Under the pieces are notes generated by a model. The model did not search any database and had not been told where the DNA came from. It was given only the letters and a program-made list of their open reading frames with translations. A stretch of 53,353 nucleotides of DNA, from positions 107,994-161,346 of the forward strand of contig FN648555.1 of the NCBI GenBank assembly GCA_000310025.1. The letters are read 5' to 3'. The stretch is from Ectocarpus siliculosus. Lineage: Eukaryota; Sar; Phaeophyceae; Ectocarpales; Ectocarpaceae. Positions within the stretch are counted from its first letter, which is position 1. Every line of letters starts with the position of its first letter. Both the position numbers and the translations under genes were made by a program. Positions 46,373 through 53,353 of the stretch are shown piece after piece.

Positions 46373-48653
46373 CTGGCGCGTACGAAACACGTAGCATAGG
46401 GTGTAAAGGAGGGGGGGGGGCTGAGTGAGGTATCGGTTGTGGGTTTCAGGCATATGCGATAGGGTTGATGTCGGCAATGTGGTTTGGGAATTTTCTGTTG
46501 ACAGCAAACTGGCAGGACCGAGCTCAGGAAATACACTCCCATAATCCACGCAGTTTGTCACATGAAAGCACAGCGGACAGAGGGCAAAAGGACTTACGAT
46601 TGCGAACTATAGGTTGATATGGGCCTGATGTGGGGCGGTGTAGGTTGGGTAAGTTAGAGGAATCATGTCATCATGCTGCTTTCCATGTGGGGATGATTAG
46701 TTAGAGAGGCTATCCTATGCGGAGTAGGTGGTTGTGTGTGTCTTGGTTCGTCGTGTTGTGTTGTGCAATATACATAGCCGCATCCTTCGATCTGTCAGGG
46801 CAAATAAATTGTAAAATATCCATCAACTATAAACTTTCGGGCCGGAATAAACACCATCGCCCGACGTGCTCCACTTGAGATGTAGTGTTGCAGGTAGCCG
46901 CTTGTGTATCCATTTGTGCGCCAATGCCACTAAAACAAGTTGGAGAAACACGGAAAACACAGAAGACAGACTATCCTCAGGCGGGAACAACACAAACAGC
47001 CCAATCATGAGGGCGCACGTGTTACACCGCGTGGTATGCAACAGCGCAGGTACAAATTGAAGAGACAATCTGGCGTTCGCAAACTCTCGTCGTTCGTCAC
47101 ATGATCGCGACACAGTCAAGTCGAGCAAAATCCCGAAGTCGGATGAAAGCGCTATAGCTTGGGGTCTACGAGATCGTAGTGCGTGCCAAATACAAATTTA
47201 CAGACATATCTTGGTCAACATGCCACGTATTCCATCTCCGAATGTCGTATCATTCAGAGTGAACTCTATCCGACCTGAGAAGATCGCACACGCTTACGCG
47301 ACCAAGCTGATACGAAACCAACCAATAGGTTTCTTGACAAACGTTACGCAAAGGTTTCTTGACAAACGCTACGACCTAAATCGAGCGTATCTTGCCTGAG
47401 GACTGGTTGAGAACAACTCCGCCTTCACCAAAGAGGCGAACCGCATAACGGCCTGGGCTAGGTTCACGTCGACCGCACCGCATAACGACCTGCGTGGCAC
47501 ATAGACCGTCGAGATAGCCCAAAACCCAGATATCAAATATTACTGTTGTTCATGTCGCAGGCAAACGCCTGGGTCGGGGACTACCGGCGGGAACCTATAC
47601 AAGCACACAAACTACCCCTTGATACAACGTCAAAATAAGGACAAGAAACACATGATAAGGCATACCGCTCACGTTGGTTAGGGGGCTTCATGCTTCGGAC
47701 AAGAACCAACCCCCGGCGCCGGTTAAAATAATGGTTATCTGCGTTTTTCAACTTTGCCGCAGTTAGGTTTCCTGCGCAAGCTCAACGAAGAGAGCCCAGA
47801 CATACTCCCCACATATAACACCCCCAGGTAGTTGGCTACAACGGCAAAAGGGTTAGGAACAGTACCAAACAAATAATACCGACTCGGACATCACTTTAGG
47901 CTCCTTGCGACGACAGGCGCAAACTTCTCCCGTCCATGCGCGGATGCAGGCCAACACGCAACATCAAGTCAGCAGCTACAAGGCAGCAGTAAACGTCTTG
48001 GGCGGGGAAGTCTCATATATGTCTGAGGCAAGTCCACTCGCCGCAAAGGAGAAATGACGCCCCTACCCTGTTGGACAGACATAACGCTGTGATCACACGA
48101 GAATGTGAAAGGCGAAGGATAATGTCCATGTATTTCTCAACACTGCCAACCGCGGGCGTCCCTGGCGACCTCCCCAACTACATTTTTCAGTAGCAGGAGC
48201 AAGACGGGTTAGGGACCAGCAGATCTAAAGTGCTAAGAGTATGAATCATTATCTGGTGTCGCAACCTTGCCCATACACACAGAGGTCAAGGCGCTCTTGC
48301 AACACCCCCGCTACAGCTCCAGAAAACGACGGTACATACAGCTCCTGCGCTGTGGTTTATCTCGGAGCCACACCTGCCGAGAGCTTGCTCACAATATACC
48401 GAAGGAAAGGACACCAACAAAAGCGTGGGTGTTGCACCGTCATTATTGACTCTCACCTTCATAGCCAGGCGCCGACCGCGGCACACGCCACAACGCGAGG
48501 GAAATAGTCTAGCGACGGAAAAATAAAGCGACAAAAACCTGCGTTAAGATACGGGGGAAAGAGAGGGACGCCGTCAAAACAACCACAATTACAGAGGATG
48601 AGATATAGAGAGGGATGAGAGATGTATTGCCCGACAGGCGGGTAGGGGGGGAG

Positions 48654-48850
48654 GCGTACTCATGGTCGTGCATGCCGTGGTCGTTAAACCAGTTGACCTC
48701 GCATATTCGGAAAGTCGGGACGGCTCACGCCAGGTTCTTTCCACCGAGCAGGCTCTCACTTCATCAAGCGCAAAGCTCCATGAGATGTTCGGCGACATTT
48801 TCATCGTGCCAAAGCGTTCGGAATCTTGTGCTTACTTCCTATCGCTGGGT
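48654..48850. repeat. Dispersed repeat, copy B
   Basis: Second diverged copy of the repeat at 42963-43150, same orientation. A 78-codon plus frame crosses it (48662-48895) and probably reflects the former coding content of the element. Confidence 0.5.
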
Positions 48851-49888
48851 GACAGCTGCGAAAGGCTTGATGTATTTTCCGGTGCTTTCACTTAAAGAGA
48901 CAACCACAGTGTAACTGCCTCGAGGGTGCTTTGACACAAAGTGGTACGAGCGTCCCCTTGGCTCGGAGTACGCGATCTCGACCCCGCACAACACGGTTAT
49001 CCTCGACCACGATTATGGTTACGCCCAAAAAACACAAATAGAAAAAAAATGGTCACCTTGTTGCACGGATCGGGAAGGCGAGGAGGGAATTAGAATTTTC
49101 CCATGATGCTTTCAGTACTGTCGCCTGAAACCTCACAGAGGCATTTTCGTTCAAAGCACGGTCACTGCCATGTGTGCCCTTCGTTCCTAGCCACCGTGGA
49201 AATCGGCTCCAATACACATGCCTACGAGAAACCGAACATACGCACGCTGACCTCTTGCAAAACCCTCGCTGTCCAGCGTACGCCCTCTTCAAGGCACGGG
49301 TGCTAGTATCCCCTCCATACGACCAGCGACCGCCCCCCTGGCTGTGTGACTCCTGTTGCGTTTCGACCGACCTGCGGGAGATTAAAACGCAGCAACAACC
49401 GAGGTAGCCTGCGGGTTAAGCAATTAATATGAGGGGTGCACCCATCCTTCGCATGCCTTACTTGTCTACGCTACATGAACGGCCGGGTGCGCCCCCCTGT
49501 GCCTTGCTATACTTAGCAAGCTTAGCAGCTACCGATGCGAAAGTCAAGTTTCTCGAGGAGATCACTCGGACAAAAGTCCAATTGTATGGGGGAACGATTG
49601 TGCGGTTAGTCTTCGGGGTTAGGTTGGCGCGTTAGCTGTGAACACACAAGTTCAACACAGGATAATGTTTGCGCAAGGCCGAACGATAAAAAAAAAATGC
49701 ATCTGCGCACGGGAAATACGGTGAACGAATTGGTAATAAAAAAAATGCATCCGCGCACGTCTTCAGAAGCGTTGAGAAGATAGAACTTGCCGAGGAGGTG
49801 GACGACGGCATGTCGTCCCGGCTGACGTGCGCATGGGAGACAACGTGCAACGCATCACGGGAGGTGACGAACAATATGGGAATCATTT

Positions 49889-50245
49889 TTGAATAACCCC
49901 AGTCAGACTGCACCGTTCGACTGGAAAACAGAGCAGCGGGCGGACGGTTGCGCTGGTTGTGTGCATTTAGTCCCAGCAGAGCGGGATAACCTACCTCAAG
50001 TAACCCCGCGAAAACCTATGTGTCATTTCAACTTCCACGGGTTTCTAGATGCGATGCCTGGGTTGCCCCGCTTCAATCATGATCACCACACACGAGGCAC
50101 AACTTTATCCGCGAACAAGTTCACCGAGGTAAGCTATCGCGATCGTCTCTGGGGACCGTGTATTCACGCCCCGTGCGTGGTGCCACCCCCTCCTGCATCT
50201 GTCACCCCGCCACCAAATCCCGCCACCGTCGTCGCTGCCGCTTAA
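49889..50245 (+). CDS. Cys/His-containing ORF, possible element remnant
   Basis: A 118-codon frame contains CAGC, HLV and CHFNFHGF, then a Pro-rich end. The order of Cys and His residues recalls the N-terminal part of Helitron-type replicative proteins, but the match is too short to claim. The frame opens with a TTG; its first ATG is at about 50020. Possibly a degraded mobile-element fragment. Confidence 0.2.
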   Translation: MNNPSQTAPFDWKTEQRADGCAGCVHLVPAERDNLPQVTPRKPMCHFNFHGFLDAMPGLPRFNHDHHTRGTTLSANKFTEVSYRDRLWGPCIHAPCVVPPPPASVTPPPNPATVVAAA

Positions 50246-51938
50246 TCGTACCATCTGCCATCCAGCGGTTCTTCGCCCGCCCCGAGTGCGGGGGTGCCCC
50301 CGATCTAGCCGTTGCTTAGCAGCCTGTTGCTTTCGGAGTACCCTTCATTTTCAAAGTTGGGGTTTAGCCGGTGGAAACGGTGACCGGGGGGTAGACAGAT
50401 GATGGCGGGTAGGGGGGTGGGGGGGAGTCGAGGGCAAGAGTCCAGTCACATCGAAAACCTTTTCTTTTGTTGCTGTCATTTTTTACCACAGGCGGGGTGA
50501 CACACAACCTACGCATTCCCGTTCGTCCACCCTCTAGAGAGGCAGTGGGTATTTCAAACTGCTCTACTATCCCATATCCAAGATAGAATGATACGAGAAA
50601 GACACGTACAACGCATCACTCTGTGCCCAACGAGTATTACGAGTTAGACAGTTCCGGGAAAATGTGTCAAGCAAATTATAATGGCGCGTAAAGAGGGCGG
50701 GAGGGTTCCTGATCGACTTTTCGTCGTTTAACAGTAGTGGCTTATGGATAGAGGAGACGTACAGATATACGGCATAGCAAGAGTCGTGGATCCAGCTAAT
50801 GCGATGTCCATCTACAGCAAGTATGAGCGGGCGCACGTTCCACCCGAAGTATTATCGAGACAAGGCGGAACCCCACCTGCTGGACCATTATTGAAGTTGC
50901 CGTCGCGTGAGACATCGTGTAGCCCCGCGACAGCGCCACGACCCATTGGAACTCGTTTGGAAGCGCGAATGTATCATGTCGGCTGACTTGGTGGCGGCGA
51001 GGCGTCATCCAGGTGGCAGGCGATGATTCATGACAAGAGAAGGGTTGTGTAATAGGCAATGGCATTCTGGAACGGTGGGGTAAAAGTTAGATAGAGACAT
51101 AAGATAGTAAGAAAAGAGGAAAGGCTATTTGCTTAGGAGTCGCGCGTGTACGTTGGGCGGTCGAACGAGATTGCTGCTTCTTACGCTGCCGCCGCCGCCT
51201 ACACCCTTTTGTTCAGCTGACCTGTTCCGTGAAAAACCAGACGTAACATTTTAAGCGTGCGGGAGATGGCGGGCAAGCCTATACGAGAGGGTTTATTTCA
51301 TGGTGTCAAACAATTTGCCCTGCACCTGTAGCCGGCGACGCTATGCGCTTCCCAGGTGGCTCGACCCTGCGGAGTACGTGGCAAGCCGTGTTTATCCACC
51401 GTCATCTCAACAACACACCCAGACAAGACGGAATGATACGGCGTCCTCGCATGCGCCTGTAGGCAGCGTGACTTGTACGCTCCTTTACCTTTAACCCTAT
51501 TTTGTTTTTGTAACCCACAGCGTTTATGTCGGTTAGGATCTCCGAACCGTGGTCACACGGGAGAGCTCCTCTCCCTCCCCACCTTTCTCCTGCGGTACTT
51601 TTGCCCAAGGTTTTTACGAGAAGAGTGCGGCCCTCTGTTCACTGTGCACACACGTATTAGCGCTATCCACATCCAGGAACGCGAGCGAGGTAAAAACTCA
51701 TGCAGCATTGTACACAGTTCAATCTCCTAGTAGTGAACACCCCGTGTGACCACCCGCCATCGCCGTCGTAGGGTTTGTCCTATCCCCGCACGCGTCAATT
51801 CCATGGCAAAGTCATCTACCTTATTACTCAAGTAGGGAACACAAAAGAAGTGCGACATTTGACGCACCACACCGAGGACGCGCATGGGTACTGCTAAAAA
51901 AGAATGGCGTCTTGTGCACAGCAGCCCGAAAATCTTAT

Positions 51939-53344
51939 TCACGCGACTTCTTTGCGGCAAGAGGGGCACTGTGAACTGTAGTTAAGAAGCAACGTGTGCG
52001 CGCAAACCCTGGACAGGGCAAAGGGGGAGGAGGGGGGGCGGAGAGAGGTTGTCGTTATGAAGGCGTGTTAATAATGTCTTACATTCCACATGACGACTCA
52101 CAGGGACAGCCTCGGGGGTAAAGCAAACACGGTACGCCCGAAGCAGAAGGTGGTATCGAAACCGATTAGACCAGTGGCGATTCGTACACGAGATATGGCT
52201 TCGGGTTGGGCGCGAGAAAAAAATAACAATATATCAATGATGATGCCCCAACCATCGATCACCTGATAATGTTTGCACGGCGCTAAACCTGACCTCAGCG
52301 ACATTCGCGTGCGGCGGTCCGGCGAACGTACACCCAGAACGGCCGAATGCAAGCAAGACTATGTACGATACGCGTTAAGCTTGTCTGGACGACACAATAC
52401 ACACAGCGGGGGTGTTCATTATTCACACCGGGCAGATAATAAATGCATTCTTCATGTGCACGGAATCAAGAATGGGACCTAAGCAAGGAGGACATACATA
52501 CACCGGCCCACACGCTTACCAGTGGAAGACATGCCCGCAGGGCAGAGTTGTCCGGCCCTCAAAAGGCGTAATAGAGTCGAGGCAAATGGCGCAGTCGTCA
52601 TACTTCTTGCGTTTGAAAGAAGTTTTACGCTTGCGCTTCTCCTTTCCCTTCATTTTCTGCTTGACCCTCCCGTCTTTAAATCCGGCGTCGTCCTCACCGC
52701 CCCCCTCCACCCTCCTCCTCTTTAGCCTCCTCCTCCTCCTCCTCCACCTCCACCTCCTCCTCCTCCTCCTCCTCCTCCTCCTCTTGTTCCTCCTTCTCCT
52801 CCTCCCCTTCTTCCTTCTTCTTCTTCTTGTCCTCCTCCTCCCTCTCGAGGTCTAGCATGTACTGTAAGGCGGCCGTCTCGTCCTCCTCCGAGCTCGGGAG
52901 GACGGTAGTGGTGTACATGTCGAACTCCCACTGGGTGAGGCCTTTAAAATGCACGCGTACGGAGTGGGCGTATATAATCAGCATCCCAGCGTGTAGCAGT
53001 TACTCCACCACGAGGGCCTTACCCAGACGTCAGGCGAGCGCGTACTATTTAGACCTTCGTGCTGGGGGACATCTGTATCCTCTTATCGAACAACCGTAAG
53101 CAAGTGCACCATTTTCAATCCCGGGGCGCACGCGGGAATTTAACAGACGGATGGCACGCAAGTGTACAGACGTTTTATCTGTCTGGCTGGTGCACGCCCT
53201 TTATCCCTACAACGAATTATGGACGGAGTAACAAGACATGAACGGCACGAGATACTTACTTCCTGTGAGGTCGGTCACGACGGGCGACAACGAATGCAGC
53301 CGCAGAATCTGCTCCTGGCTCAACGTCGGTGTCGGCGTGTCCAT
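51939..53344 (-). CDS. RING-H2 finger protein, putative E3 ubiquitin ligase
   Basis: Exons: 53344-53260 (ATG at 53344; the frame stays open to the window edge), 52941-52520, 52008-51939 (TGA). Phases are 1+2 and 2+1. Donors are GTAAGT and GTAAGC. Product about 190 residues: a short N-terminus, a poly-Glu/Lys coiled region, a basic stretch, then a C-terminal RING. The RING is split by the 511-base intron: CAIC and LPCGHVFHW in exon 2, then VC and CPSC in exon 3. Together they give C-x2-C, C-x-H-x2-H-x2-C and C-x2-C, the full RING-H2 zinc ligand set. RING-H2 proteins recruit E2 enzymes; the substrate is unknown. Exon 2 has one extra base in a C run (see separate entry). Confidence 0.72.
52700..52705 (-). 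other. Single-base frame break in RING gene exon 2
   Basis: The poly-Glu frame entered from exon 1 meets a stop just after this run of six C on the plus strand. The frame carrying the RING motif is shifted by one from this point. Five C instead of six would make the exon continuous and give exactly the phase required by the exon 3 junction. Read error in a homopolymer next to a GGA repeat, or a recent mutation. Confidence 0.65.
52722..52850. repeat. TCC/GGA microsatellite coding for poly-Glu
   Basis: Interrupted TCC/CTC triplets on the plus strand, read as GAG/GAA codons in the RING gene. Such tracts vary in length by slippage and by triplets, so they would normally keep the frame. Confidence 0.85.
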
Positions 53345-53353
53345 ATCGAACTC

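Larger units (their letters stand above)
46400..51938. other. Gene-poor, repeat-containing interval
   Basis: No supported gene in 5.5 kb. Items seen: a possible minus-strand donor (ATC before GTAAGT) at 46598; a 16-base direct repeat GGTTTCTTGACAAACG near 47328 and 47353 inside a short plus frame (47220-47399); dispersed-repeat copy B at 48654-48850; and a Cys-rich frame at 49889-50245. Many short frames on both strands have no further support. Confidence 0.45.

Noticed and set aside
52722-52931. Poly-Gly minus frame
   Set aside because: Third frame of the GGA microsatellite; the Glu-rich frame is the one in phase with the first exon of the RING gene.

Overview
The window is nuclear DNA of an intron-rich eukaryote. 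Coding exons are short and GC-rich, introns are mostly 200-1,000 bases, and splice sites are canonical (GTGAG/GTAAG donors; pyrimidine tract plus YAG acceptors). Proteins carry long Gly/Ser/Pro/Gln-rich disordered stretches, and a short CCCTAA run is present. This fits a stramenopile, most likely a brown alga of the Ectocarpus type; that assignment is inference from gene structure and composition. No bacterial-style operon, CRISPR array or rRNA gene was seen. I rebuilt the genes by joining exons at splice sites and testing reading phase across each intron.

Left half (about 1-27 kb, gene-dense). A low-complexity RGG/His/Gln-rich ORF lies at 292-1158 (+). After a gene-poor 3.9 kb comes a minus-strand gene of about ten exons (11690 to 5034). 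It encodes a proline/arginine-rich protein of about 925 residues ending in a complete PIN nuclease domain, most like the SWT1 RNA endoribonuclease. Its last intron holds a fold-back repeat. Only 343 bases separate its start codon from that of a divergent plus-strand gene (12034-26831) of at least 16 exons. That gene encodes a protein of about 2,600 residues: a disordered N-terminus, one leucine-rich-repeat exon, coiled coils, a long block of Sfi1/centrin-binding-like Trp repeats, more coiled coil and a basic tail. This looks like a centriole/basal-body protein with an unusual domain order. Two of its introns hold repeat arrays.

Right half (about 27-53 kb, gene-poor and repeat-rich). The clearest item is a six-exon minus-strand gene (37649 to about 32644) for a Cys-rich protein with a DDE/RNase-H-like transposase core. 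Two different tandem-repeat arrays flank it (31591-31910 and 38124-38398), so the whole block may be one DNA transposon. A 160-base MITE-like element (39057-39217), a weak tRNA-derived SINE-like segment and a diverged two-copy dispersed repeat (near 43.0 and 48.7 kb) add to the mobile content. Several fragments have good splice sites but no recognised family: a plus-strand targeting-peptide exon at 28201, a minus-strand signal-peptide exon at 40526, an isolated plus-strand exon at 42338, and a minus-strand gene with an acidic, Pro-terminated C-terminus (46372-44922).

The window ends with a minus-strand RING-H2 E3 ligase-like gene (53344 to 51939). Its RING domain is split by an intron and becomes complete when the exons are joined. 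This gene and the PIN gene each contain one single-base frame break at a homopolymer, which points to consensus errors or recent mutations rather than to the gene models being wrong.
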